In this document: positions 49,081 to 58,727 of the stretch, piece by piece
Layout of the letters: every line of letters begins with the position of its first letter
Position numbering within the stretch: the stretch's first letter is position 1
Position numbers and translations under genes: made by a program
From: Lentisphaerota bacterium
Lineage (GTDB): Bacteria; Verrucomicrobiota; Lentisphaeria; Victivallales; Victivallaceae
Direction: 5' to 3'
DNA length: 64,000 nt
NCBI GenBank assembly: GCA_015061815.1
Contig: SUVW01000003.1
Span: 1-64,000 of the forward strand
The notes under the pieces: generated by a model
The model's database searches: none
What the model saw: only the letters and a program-made list of their open reading frames with translations
Told to the model about the DNA's origin: nothing

Positions 49081-49917
49081 TCAGTTGAAAAAATCTTCAT
49101 CCCGGAATCTTACGGCATTGTTGTACAGACAGTCATCACCATGTTTTCCCCATTGATAAGTCTGTCCCACCCGGCGGTAAAATTCCCGCATAAAATTCAC
49201 ATTGCGGTAGATATATTCCGGCTTGATCAAACCGTAATAAGTATCGGTCGCCCACATGACTTTCTGATGATAAGGCACATCAGCTTCACTGCGGCGGTCG
49301 AGATTTTCGATCAGCCACTTCCAGTCGATCAACCCGTTGACACTGCAGTAGATATTCGGGTAATACCAAAGCGACTCAAACAACTCATTGCACCAGGGAA
49401 CTCCCATGTGTCCCTGAATTATTTTCAACTGCGGGAAAAGCGCGGCAATGGTATCGAGCATACTCGGCCGCATCCGGATCGGACCGGGAGAATATTGTAT
49501 ATCGGTCAGAAATTCTCCTGTCCGTTTGGCAATTATCCCCACATGGAACAATATCGGCATGTGCAATTTTTCCGCCTGTTCATAGATGGGATAATAGCTC
49601 TCATCATCGTAATTTTTTATGGGGCGGATAGCTTTCAAGCCGTAAAAACCGGCCTCTTTCAACTGTTCGACCTGTTCCGGACCATTGTGCCAGTTGAGAT
49701 AGCCGAAAGGCAGGATGAAGCCCGGATATCTGCGAGCCGTTTCCAATACTTCGGCGCAGTTGGCACTGCGGTAATTTTCCGTGACCTTGTGGCATTCATG
49801 GGTCTGTATCCACACCTGTTTGATGATACCATCTTCCGCGATCTGGTCCAGATATTTGAAATTCGGTTCTTTCCACAAATGGGCATGGGTATCTATTGCC
49901 TGGAAATTCTCATTCAT
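49081..49917 (-). CDS. Amidohydrolase family metal-dependent hydrolase
   Basis: 'FQAIDTHAHLWKEP', 'ILFHVGIIAKR', 'LKIIQGHMGVPWCNELF'. Confidence 0.88.
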   Translation of the reverse strand: MNENFQAIDTHAHLWKEPNFKYLDQIAEDGIIKQVWIQTHECHKVTENYRSANCAEVLETARRYPGFILPFGYLNWHNGPEQVEQLKEAGFYGLKAIRPIKNYDDESYYPIYEQAEKLHMPILFHVGIIAKRTGEFLTDIQYSPGPIRMRPSMLDTIAALFPQLKIIQGHMGVPWCNELFESLWYYPNIYCSVNGLIDWKWLIENLDRRSEADVPYHQKVMWATDTYYGLIKPEYIYRNVNFMREFYRRVGQTYQWGKHGDDCLYNNAVRFRDEDFFN

Positions 49918-51538
49918 TTTTCATTCCTTCCATTTTTTCCACCAGTTCACGGTGTTTTTTCATTACGACCAGCAGTGGTTCAGGATTGCGCATCCGGTCG
50001 ATATTCAAACCGAAGTGCCGCAAGACCTCAAACCCGATGAGGATGTTGCCTTGCTCATTGACATGCATGGCGTTGAGCATATATTTGTAACGGAAAGTAT
50101 TTTCATCCAGCTGATCAAAAAGTTTGTACTGATCTATCAGCGGCCAGTTGTTTTTTGCCGCCTCTTCACGCACGATATCCATATTTTTCAGGAAGCCTTT
50201 TGCCCGGTCAGGTTCCATTGCGGGAATATCCATTTTGTAATAGGTCTGGAACACCGGCAAAGCTCCGCACTCTTCAACCCGTCTGGCGATTTCCCGCAGA
50301 TTTGCCCGGTACTCTGCTTCCGGAACGAATTTGCCGGGGGTGGTGTCACAATCATTGCCGCCCAGCGTGATGATCACCACATCCGGCGAAAATGATTTCA
50401 CATCCCGGTCAAAACGGGCAAGTGCTTCGCGGGTGTTGTTGCCGACCGCACCGGAATTGATGACCCATACCGGTTTGAAATAGGTATAACGCAATCCCAG
50501 ATGCAGGACATCGCCCCAGTGGGTGCCTGCCATATAGCGGTCGGTATTGGATGATCCGAAAAGGACTATCCGCAAAGTATCCCGCTTATCCAGTCTTTCA
50601 CGGACAGCCGAAAAGTCATTCATCTTTTTTACTCCTTTATTTTTCATATCCGATGGACTTTTTTGTTCAGAAACCGGTTGTTTTTTCATCAACTTTGCCG
50701 CATGAGCGCGAATCAGCTCCAGAATATACGGATTGCATGCTTTGTTTTGCTTCTCCGCCTGACTGCACAATGTTTCATATTCCGGAATGGAGATCAAATA
50801 TTCCGGTTCATGCCAGCGGTTGTAAAGAGGAATCATTGACGGTATCTGCTGCCAATGGGCGGTGGCAGCAGATAATTTTTCCTTATCCATGCCGAATGCC
50901 TGCAATACGGTTGCAGCCATCAGCTGATTGCCGTAGCCATTCATATGCAAGCCATCGACCGTAAGTTTCAGCTTTTCTTTGCGGGTACAACTTTTTAATG
51001 CAGTTTCAAATGCCTTTGCGGTATCAGCAAGAACCAGTTTTCTGGCAGCGGCTTCCTCCCGGAGAAATTTGATATATCCGGCAAGTTTCTGATTATTTTT
51101 ATTTCCCAGATCTTCTCCGATGACCGTCGGGGTAAGAACCATCACTTTGATACCGGCATTTTGCGCCATATCAAAAATGTCACGCATATTTTTCTGATAT
51201 TCCGGTAATTCAACCCGTTTGGTGCTGTGAGCGACATCGTTGACGCCGCAATTGACCAGAAGCCAGTCGGGCTTCTGGGCGATCAACCGTCGGAAACGGG
51301 AGAGCATCTGGGTGGATTTATTTCCGCTGACTCCGGCGGGAATGACTTCGATACGGCATCCGGCGGTTTTCAGAGCACTTTCCACCAACCGCACATAGCC
51401 GTATGGATTATTACCGTATTGGGTGATGGAATCTCCGAGGAAGAGAACCTTTTCTCCGGATTTCACCAGTAATTCAGCCGACAGCTGAAAAGCGCAGAAC
51501 AAGGCAAGACAGCTGAAAAGAAATTTTTTGATTTTCAT
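49910..51538 (-). CDS. Secreted protein with two SGNH/GDSL hydrolase domains
   Basis: Signal peptide; 'VLFLGDSITQYG'+'LLVNCGVNDVA' and 'RIVLFGSSNTDRYM'+'VVIITLGGNDCD' give two SGNH units. Confidence 0.9.
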   Translation of the reverse strand: MKIKKFLFSCLALFCAFQLSAELLVKSGEKVLFLGDSITQYGNNPYGYVRLVESALKTAGCRIEVIPAGVSGNKSTQMLSRFRRLIAQKPDWLLVNCGVNDVAHSTKRVELPEYQKNMRDIFDMAQNAGIKVMVLTPTVIGEDLGNKNNQKLAGYIKFLREEAAARKLVLADTAKAFETALKSCTRKEKLKLTVDGLHMNGYGNQLMAATVLQAFGMDKEKLSAATAHWQQIPSMIPLYNRWHEPEYLISIPEYETLCSQAEKQNKACNPYILELIRAHAAKLMKKQPVSEQKSPSDMKNKGVKKMNDFSAVRERLDKRDTLRIVLFGSSNTDRYMAGTHWGDVLHLGLRYTYFKPVWVINSGAVGNNTREALARFDRDVKSFSPDVVIITLGGNDCDTTPGKFVPEAEYRANLREIARRVEECGALPVFQTYYKMDIPAMEPDRAKGFLKNMDIVREEAAKNNWPLIDQYKLFDQLDENTFRYKYMLNAMHVNEQGNILIGFEVLRHFGLNIDRMRNPEPLLVVMKKHRELVEKMEGMKNE

Positions 51539-53235
51539 TTATTGTTCTCCAGAATAAAGTTGACGGTTTCGGCCGGATCTTCCAGACCGTGCGGATGATG
51601 ACCGCACTTTTCTTTGGTGATGATTTTGATTTTGCCGCCGAGTTTACGCCAGCGTTCCGCAAGGATATAAGTATTTTCCGCCGGCGGGACGACTTTGTCA
51701 TCCAAACCGATGACGTGGATGATGGCAATTTTTTCCGGATCGAGCCGGTCAAGGATATCTACCGGATTGCCGGGATATTTTTTCGCTTCTTCATCAGATT
51801 TGAAGCCGTAAAGTTTTTTCAGCAATCTCCAATCGCCTTTGCTGCCGCCGTATTTGCCGAATGGTCCGGGCCAGGAACGGAAATCACACACCGGCGCATC
51901 GCCATATATAACCGAAACGGTATCCGGATTTTCGGAAGCGAAACGGTAAGCATAAAGTCCGCCGCGACTGATACCGATAAGAACACCTTTTTCTTTCAGT
52001 TTCAAGCGTTGAAGCAGGTCATAAAACATCCGGAAACTTTTCTGTGCTTCCGGGGCACCGAATGTATTGCCGACCTTGATGTTGGCGTGATGATAACCGT
52101 TGTCCAGAAGCTGAAATGCGGCACAACGTTCTACAAACGCCGTTGGGAACTCCATGCACCAGCTCCAGGGATTGCCGGCAGCGGCTTTTTTCGGCAGAAC
52201 CACCCACGCCTTTTTCCCGTTGACCATGAAATTCCGGCGGACATATCCATACCAGAGGTCGGTGGAAACATATTCGGGGACATCAGGAATATCCTGCACC
52301 GCAAATTCCTGCTGCAGCCGGGCGATAACCTGGTCACCGTCAAGGATCTCCATGATATTGAATGGCTTGGAAGTCTTTACTTCGACCACGCTTCCGGCGG
52401 CAGCGGCGGTGAATTTGCCGGATTCAGCGATTTTGCCGTCGGTTTCCAGCGTTCTGAAACTCCACTGTCCCGGTACGGCGGCAAATATTCCGGCACCTCC
52501 GGGTTTCAATTCGCCGACGATATCTTTTCCGGCACCGGAAACTTTTTTCAAGCCCCGGAAAGGAATGACGGTGAATTTTTCCACATGGGATGCTCCGGGG
52601 GCGAGCACTTTTACCGGCTGCCGCCACTCTACTGTCGGGGGATTGCGCTTGCTCAACCACATATAGAAACACTGCGGTTTTTCCTCAAGCAGCCAAACTG
52701 CGCCTTCACCGGAACTGCTGCTGACCGCACACCAGCGGTCTGCCGGATGATAAAGCCAGAAATCCAATTCCTTAAAGGGGCGTTTGAGAGAATATATACC
52801 GTCATCATGGGGAAAAAACCATACCGATTCCCCGTCTTTTTCACCGGAAAAGTTCTGAATGGTGAACCCGGTTTTCTTATCTTTGCCGGTACGGTTGGTA
52901 AAGGTGTACTGCACCTCCAGCGCGGCCCGTCCGGCAGGAGCATCGAACCGGGCGGCAAGCTCCAATCCGGCAAGGATATCTTCCTGCCCGGCGGTTATGA
53001 AACCGTTATCTGCCGGTTGGGCGGAAATCTTTTTCAATGAATCGACCGCCCGGGTGTTGTAGACACGGGCATAGCCGAACTTCCCGGCAGGGAAACCTCC
53101 GGGGAGGATGACTTTGCTCAAATGTCCCCCCTCTGCCAGACTTACTTCGGCACGGAAAAATTCATTGCCGATCTCCGCCGAAGTAAGGGAAAAGGCAGTC
53201 AAAAAACAGAAAATAAAACAAACATGCCTGAACAT
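51535..53235 (-). CDS. Secreted alpha/beta hydrolase (esterase) with N-terminal beta-rich domain
   Basis: Signal peptide; 'GVLIGISRGGLYAYRFASENPD' nucleophile elbow (GISRGG), C-terminal 'IIHVIGLDDKVVPPAEN'. Confidence 0.82.
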   Translation of the reverse strand: MFRHVCFIFCFLTAFSLTSAEIGNEFFRAEVSLAEGGHLSKVILPGGFPAGKFGYARVYNTRAVDSLKKISAQPADNGFITAGQEDILAGLELAARFDAPAGRAALEVQYTFTNRTGKDKKTGFTIQNFSGEKDGESVWFFPHDDGIYSLKRPFKELDFWLYHPADRWCAVSSSSGEGAVWLLEEKPQCFYMWLSKRNPPTVEWRQPVKVLAPGASHVEKFTVIPFRGLKKVSGAGKDIVGELKPGGAGIFAAVPGQWSFRTLETDGKIAESGKFTAAAAGSVVEVKTSKPFNIMEILDGDQVIARLQQEFAVQDIPDVPEYVSTDLWYGYVRRNFMVNGKKAWVVLPKKAAAGNPWSWCMEFPTAFVERCAAFQLLDNGYHHANIKVGNTFGAPEAQKSFRMFYDLLQRLKLKEKGVLIGISRGGLYAYRFASENPDTVSVIYGDAPVCDFRSWPGPFGKYGGSKGDWRLLKKLYGFKSDEEAKKYPGNPVDILDRLDPEKIAIIHVIGLDDKVVPPAENTYILAERWRKLGGKIKIITKEKCGHHPHGLEDPAETVNFILENNK

Positions 53236-53251
53236 TACAGTATTTCCTGAA

Positions 53252-54058
53252 TCACTCTTCCGTATCGGCGGAGAGATTTTTGACTGTCACATCTTTGAAT
53301 TGGATGGTCTGTTTGGAACCGATCAGGATGAATACTTTTGCCCGTCCGGTTTGGGGCCACCATTTGTTGTTGGTATACTGTCTGCCGGTCAGGTTGATCC
53401 CTTTGATCTTACCGGAAAAAGTTGTCCACTCTTTACCGGCCTTTTTGCCCGAAGTGCCGCTCCACAATTCGCCGCGACTGTGCAGCCGCACCGCAGTTCC
53501 GGAAGCGTAATCTTTTTTCAGCGGAGCTTTGAGCGTAACTTTATGTTCCGCGCCGTCCGGAGAAATTTTCGCCGCATGAACGACCTCGTTATTAGGCAGG
53601 TCGGAATAATCCGCTTTGGCGTTGAATGCCAGATAATTCACCCCCGGACGCAATTTATCCACCCCTTTAAGGCGCAATTCACTGTCCCCGGCTTTGGCAT
53701 CGGCGGCCAGCGAACACAGCGGAGCGTTGGCGTTCAGTACCGCATAAGCTGGAATTTCCACGCCGTCTTCATCCAGAGGGATAAAACCGAATTCCACGCG
53801 GGTGAGATCTTTCTGACTGCCGGGAGTGCGGAATTGCCCGGTGATCTCATATTCCACATCGGGATCGACCTCAAAACTCCGTTTGCTGGAAATGCGCACA
53901 TGGCCGGAAATTTCCAGAAATTCATCCATCTGGGAGAATTTTCGCCAATGCGGCAGTTCCCATGCCGCATTGTTCCATGCGGCAAGAACCTCTTCTGCGG
54001 TCAGAAGTGCAGCAGACCCCATCACCAGTGCCAGCATAATTTTTTTCATACTCTTCAT
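53252..54058 (-). CDS. Secreted hypothetical beta-rich protein
   Basis: Signal peptide MKSMKKIMLALVMGSAALLTAEE; 'DPDVEYEITGQFRTPGSQKDLTRVEFGF' CBM-like. Confidence 0.65.
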   Translation of the reverse strand: MKSMKKIMLALVMGSAALLTAEEVLAAWNNAAWELPHWRKFSQMDEFLEISGHVRISSKRSFEVDPDVEYEITGQFRTPGSQKDLTRVEFGFIPLDEDGVEIPAYAVLNANAPLCSLAADAKAGDSELRLKGVDKLRPGVNYLAFNAKADYSDLPNNEVVHAAKISPDGAEHKVTLKAPLKKDYASGTAVRLHSRGELWSGTSGKKAGKEWTTFSGKIKGINLTGRQYTNNKWWPQTGRAKVFILIGSKQTIQFKDVTVKNLSADTEE

Positions 54059-54075
54059 AATATTATCCTTTCAAA

Positions 54076-57000
54076 TTATTTGAGGGCATCAGCCCGGTTG
54101 ATTTTTGCTTCAATGACTTTTCCGGAAATAACTTCGCGGATCTTCACCGTCCAGATACCGGCGGCATCGGAAAGAGCAAAGGGGACAGTAAAACCGGCTC
54201 TACCGTCTTTCACGGTCACATTGGCAGAATATTCGCCGACTTCTCTGCCGTCGGGGGCGATCACGGTACAGCGCACCACTGTATCGGTGATATTTTTCAG
54301 TTTGATTTGGATGCTGTTCCCGGAAACTTTGACCGGCGCGAACTCCGGTTGAGCTTTGAGAACGGCCAACGCCTGCGGCAGTCCCTGATCGAATGCGATT
54401 TGGAATTCTTTGCCTTTGCCCAGATACCTGCCGCTGACCAGATCGTAAACGTGACCGGATTCCGGCAACACCAGATGCGCCTGTTTGCGGACTTCAACCG
54501 CAGAGGTGATACCGGCCAGAAGCGAACCATCCGGGAAACGGCGGAGGAAGTATTCCGCTTCGATAAGCGGAGATTTATCCTGATTGAAAAGTTTCACCGG
54601 CCGGGGTGTGATACCGGCTTTTTTCAATATCGCCGCGAACTGATTCTGTTCGAATACCAGCTGTTTACGGTTGAGTTTGGAATCCGGTGCAGCGGAAAGC
54701 AGCACATAAGAGGGGTCCGGCTCATCACTTACTTTGGAACGGCCTTTGGAACGGCGGAAAATATCTTTCAACGCCGGAGTTTCCCGTTTGCGGCAGTCGG
54801 CATAGCGTTTGGCCGGGACACCTTCAGCAAGCACACAGCCGCCATTGGTGAAAAATCTGCGGACTGCGGCGACCTCTTCATCAGACATTGCGGTAGTATC
54901 CGGCATGACCAACAATTTGAATGAGGAGTTGTCCAGAACTCCTTTTGCCACCTCTTCATAGGAAACAAAACGGAAAGGCACACCCATATTGCGGCAGAGC
55001 AGAACATATTTGGTCCACATATCCCGATGATCCGGCATGCGCCGTTCGATAAATGCAGCACGCAAAGATGCCTGCGAATAGTAAACGGCCACCTGCGGAG
55101 CCGGTTCTTTACAGACATTCATCAGCAGTCTGCCCACACCGTTGCGCAAAGTAAGCAGTGACGGCAAAGCATCACGCAGAGGCTTCTGAAAGGTCAGATC
55201 CGGGAAAAGAACCGTTGACTGGATACACCACAGCGACATACCGTGATTACCCATCAGTGAAGAACGCCATATTTTCCAGATCTGCTCTTTGCCGAGGTGA
55301 TTATAACCGATGTACCAGGGGATGGAACGGTAACTTGCTTTGCCGAAAGAACGGTGTATCTCATCATAGTGTTTGCCGGAATAGTTCTGCAGCACATCAA
55401 ATGCCTGCATCTGTTTCCACCAGTCTATACCGCCGTAAGCGTTAGGGTTCTGGGTCCCGGAGTTGGACAATCTGGCACCGGGGTCATATTTCCGCAGACC
55501 GGCTTTGACCTCCTGCAGATGGTTTGCCACCACATCATCCATGAATTCCCGGTGGTCTGACCAGCCGGCGATATGTTTGCCTTTGGTACTCCAGACCTCC
55601 TCTTTGGTAAAGGGCACGACCTTTTCCCAGCCGGTAAATTTGCTTTCCCACCGGGCATTGAGATTTTCCAGAGTGCCGTACCGTTTTTTCAGGAACTCTC
55701 TGAAGTTGTGCAGACAGTAGGTGGAGAAACAGAAATCCACCGGGGCTCCGCTGCGGGAAAGTGCCAATTCATCACCGGAATCATAAAATGATGCACCGAT
55801 ATCGAAACCGTGCTGTCCATTCGTTTTCCATCCTTCACGCCATTTTTTCTGCAGTTCCGGATCGGAAATACATTTTTTCCGGGCGAGAAGCTGTTTATTG
55901 CCGGTTTTAAGATATTCATTGGATGCAAAATTCTGACTGCCGATACCGTTGGGAGCCATCGAACGCACTTCGAAATTCCCCAGAAGCGGATGGGGATCGC
56001 CCCAGCAATTCATCAGGATGTCCAGACCGAATTTCCGGTAGATTTGAGCATTGCGTTTCATCCGGTAATAGGCATCGGCATCATGCCAGTAGATGATGGA
56101 ATTGACTTTGAATTCATCCCATGCCAGCAATTTTTCCGCAGGACGGGTGATAAAGTAACAGCCGGACATATCAATTTCTCTGCCGTCGGCATCAAAGAGA
56201 TAAACCCGGATGCGGGAATAACGTGACGGCAATTCATTTTTCAGAACAAATGAACCTTTGCCGATCTCCGAAGCTTTACCGGTTTTACGGGCAAGCAGAC
56301 GGTCATAGGAATCCACCAGATCGATCCGCAGCTGCGGGTCGCCGCCGGAAACGGCAGCTTCATAGTTTATCGTATCGCCATCCCGGTAATTTTTACGGTC
56401 GGTGACCACTGATTTTATAACAGAGGCCGGTTCATTTTTCACGCTCCAGCTGCCCCAGTTGAGTACTTCACCTTTATCATTGCGGATGACCATAGTGATG
56501 TACTGATCACCGGCGTATCTGCCGACCGGCAGATCAAGAGCAAGAACATTTTTTCCGGAAGTCAGAACATCCTCTTTGCTTCCGGAAGATTGCAATTCAT
56601 TGAGCCGGTTGAAAATCCGGTATTCCACTTTTGCTTTGCCGGAGTATGCCGACGTGGTATTCAAAGTGATCTGCGCCCGGTCATTATTGATTTTGACGTC
56701 AAATTTGCCCAGTTCCAGCGGTATGGCTCTGCCGGAAGCGCAGATGATCCCCTTGGCGAGCATGGAAAAGTAAAGATCGACCGGAGTCGGATGATCGTAC
56801 ACATAGTACGGTTCCGGCGGATCATGCGGAATCAGCACCGAAAAGTACATTTTCGGAGAAAAGGTATAAGCAACTACTTTGCCTTTGCCCCAGTTATTTA
56901 CCGTTATATAAGGAGTTTTACCGACCGTTGCAACGGCATTGGGATTTTCCTTGAACGGGAAAACATCTGATGCCGGGAACAATTCAAAAGGTATGCCGGA

Positions 57001-58626
57001 GGTGAGGAAGTTATCTTTGACCGCAACGGGAACACCTTTGATCTTACTGCCGCGCAACATTGTCCCCAGAGAAGTCATGTCGACCCTGTCATGTACTGCG
57101 GTGTAGATCAAACCGGTACCGGCTTTGACTTTTTTGCTGATGGTATTGCGGATATCATTGGGGAATTCAGAGTAGAGAATACCGCCGATAAGGATCACAT
57201 CGTAATCTTTGGCAAGAGCTTTGCGCATATTGTTGAAAACGGCTTCTTTGCTGCCGTTGCCGTAATCTTCAGCGAATTTATATACGCCGGCCATCAATTT
57301 GCCGTTGTTCTGATAGACCCATGACATGCCGTAAGTGATGTCGAGCCGGTCGGAAAGGTCACCGATTTGCGGGATATGGGGAGTCAGAGCGAGAACTTTG
57401 ATTTTGCCTCCGGCAAGCGGTTTGGCAAAGGGAAACGCTTCCGGATCAGACTCATGGTGTGTCCAACTGGTGTAATCATAAGCTTTGATCACGGGTTCCA
57501 GCTGTTTTTGCAGATGATCGATCTTCCAGGAATCTGCAGCATTGCCGGTGATCACCCGTGAATTAAGACGGGCAAGCTCGTTATTTCCGGATTTGATGAC
57601 CGCTTCCAATTCAGTGCATCCGGCACTTTGACACCGGATGGAAGCGGAGAAATTTTTCACAGTATCACGCCGGTCAAAGACGAGTTCGGTACTTTTCACC
57701 TTTTCCCATGCCGCATTGTTGCTGTCGCGCTTGAATAATTCGACTGAAACTTTGCCTTTATTGCTGTTGAATATCCGGATATCCAACGGAATACCGGCAT
57801 TGACGGCAGCTTTCTCCTCATGGATGATCGCTCCGGCGATCCCGTTCCCGGCACCGGAAACTTTGGGCAACGCGGTAAAGGGTATGATTTGGAAAGAGGT
57901 TTTCCATGATTTCCCGTTGACGATCTCCATCGGCCGGAAGGAAAATTCCATAGTTTTTTTCTCAAAGAGCAGATAATTCTGCAATTCCGGGAAGCTGGTG
58001 GTGACCGCGAAACCATTGCCGGAAGGGGCATTGACCGCCAGCCAGGGACGGCTGGGAGAGTGTTCCCAGTCATCGCCGCCTCTGCTGTCACGGATACCTT
58101 TATCCGAGGGGATAAAGTATTTCGGGGAACCTTCTTTGAAAAGCAGCAGTCCGGTATGGATGCGGAATGCGTAAATACTTTTGCCCATTGCCGCATCCTG
58201 GTGGAAAAAGTCGTAATCCACTTTGATCGCGGCACTGCCTTTGGTAAAGGTATACCGCTTGGTCACTTCCAGAAAGTCGATTCCGCCGCCCATGTGATGC
58301 CCCCGGCATTCAACGACAAAGTTTTCTCCCCTCTGCTCACCGTAGAGAGAGAATGGACGTTTGTAAAGATAATCTCTGGAAATATCTTTTTTCCAGTCAA
58401 ATTCCGTAAAAACTCCCCGGTAATCCGTGTTGACAAACTCCTGTTTGGCCGGTTTGTGATAAATCCGGTCGATCCTGCCGCCGACCCGGTTGAAGTAAAC
58501 GATAAGTTTGTCACTTTCCACAACATAGTAACTGTTTTTTTCAATGGAAATATTGCTGACTTTGAAGTCCGCCGCTGACACAGCCAGTACCGTCAGCGAT
58601 AATATGGATAATAAAAATCTCTTCAT
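54076..58626 (-). CDS. Very large secreted multidomain protein with GH42-like beta-galactosidase-type region
   Basis: 1516 aa; signal peptide; 'YCLHNFREFLKKRYGTLENLNARWESKFTGWEKV' characteristic of GH42-like enzymes; 'VMPDTTAMSDEEVAAVRRFFTNGGCVLAEG' trimerisation-like domain. Confidence 0.8.
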   Translation of the reverse strand: MKRFLLSILSLTVLAVSAADFKVSNISIEKNSYYVVESDKLIVYFNRVGGRIDRIYHKPAKQEFVNTDYRGVFTEFDWKKDISRDYLYKRPFSLYGEQRGENFVVECRGHHMGGGIDFLEVTKRYTFTKGSAAIKVDYDFFHQDAAMGKSIYAFRIHTGLLLFKEGSPKYFIPSDKGIRDSRGGDDWEHSPSRPWLAVNAPSGNGFAVTTSFPELQNYLLFEKKTMEFSFRPMEIVNGKSWKTSFQIIPFTALPKVSGAGNGIAGAIIHEEKAAVNAGIPLDIRIFNSNKGKVSVELFKRDSNNAAWEKVKSTELVFDRRDTVKNFSASIRCQSAGCTELEAVIKSGNNELARLNSRVITGNAADSWKIDHLQKQLEPVIKAYDYTSWTHHESDPEAFPFAKPLAGGKIKVLALTPHIPQIGDLSDRLDITYGMSWVYQNNGKLMAGVYKFAEDYGNGSKEAVFNNMRKALAKDYDVILIGGILYSEFPNDIRNTISKKVKAGTGLIYTAVHDRVDMTSLGTMLRGSKIKGVPVAVKDNFLTSGIPFELFPASDVFPFKENPNAVATVGKTPYITVNNWGKGKVVAYTFSPKMYFSVLIPHDPPEPYYVYDHPTPVDLYFSMLAKGIICASGRAIPLELGKFDVKINNDRAQITLNTTSAYSGKAKVEYRIFNRLNELQSSGSKEDVLTSGKNVLALDLPVGRYAGDQYITMVIRNDKGEVLNWGSWSVKNEPASVIKSVVTDRKNYRDGDTINYEAAVSGGDPQLRIDLVDSYDRLLARKTGKASEIGKGSFVLKNELPSRYSRIRVYLFDADGREIDMSGCYFITRPAEKLLAWDEFKVNSIIYWHDADAYYRMKRNAQIYRKFGLDILMNCWGDPHPLLGNFEVRSMAPNGIGSQNFASNEYLKTGNKQLLARKKCISDPELQKKWREGWKTNGQHGFDIGASFYDSGDELALSRSGAPVDFCFSTYCLHNFREFLKKRYGTLENLNARWESKFTGWEKVVPFTKEEVWSTKGKHIAGWSDHREFMDDVVANHLQEVKAGLRKYDPGARLSNSGTQNPNAYGGIDWWKQMQAFDVLQNYSGKHYDEIHRSFGKASYRSIPWYIGYNHLGKEQIWKIWRSSLMGNHGMSLWCIQSTVLFPDLTFQKPLRDALPSLLTLRNGVGRLLMNVCKEPAPQVAVYYSQASLRAAFIERRMPDHRDMWTKYVLLCRNMGVPFRFVSYEEVAKGVLDNSSFKLLVMPDTTAMSDEEVAAVRRFFTNGGCVLAEGVPAKRYADCRKRETPALKDIFRRSKGRSKVSDEPDPSYVLLSAAPDSKLNRKQLVFEQNQFAAILKKAGITPRPVKLFNQDKSPLIEAEYFLRRFPDGSLLAGITSAVEVRKQAHLVLPESGHVYDLVSGRYLGKGKEFQIAFDQGLPQALAVLKAQPEFAPVKVSGNSIQIKLKNITDTVVRCTVIAPDGREVGEYSANVTVKDGRAGFTVPFALSDAAGIWTVKIREVISGKVIEAKINRADALK

Positions 58627-58727
58627 TTTGCTCTTTCTTTAATAACTACAGTGATTTTTGAATAACTTTAACGAACAAGTAAAACCATGAACCGCAAATG
58701 TTGATGATAAAAAATTATTTTCCCTGT

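Noticed and set aside
51589-53040. 483-aa plus-strand ORF opposite the esterase gene
   Set aside because: Antisense shadow; esterase motifs on the minus strand are clear.
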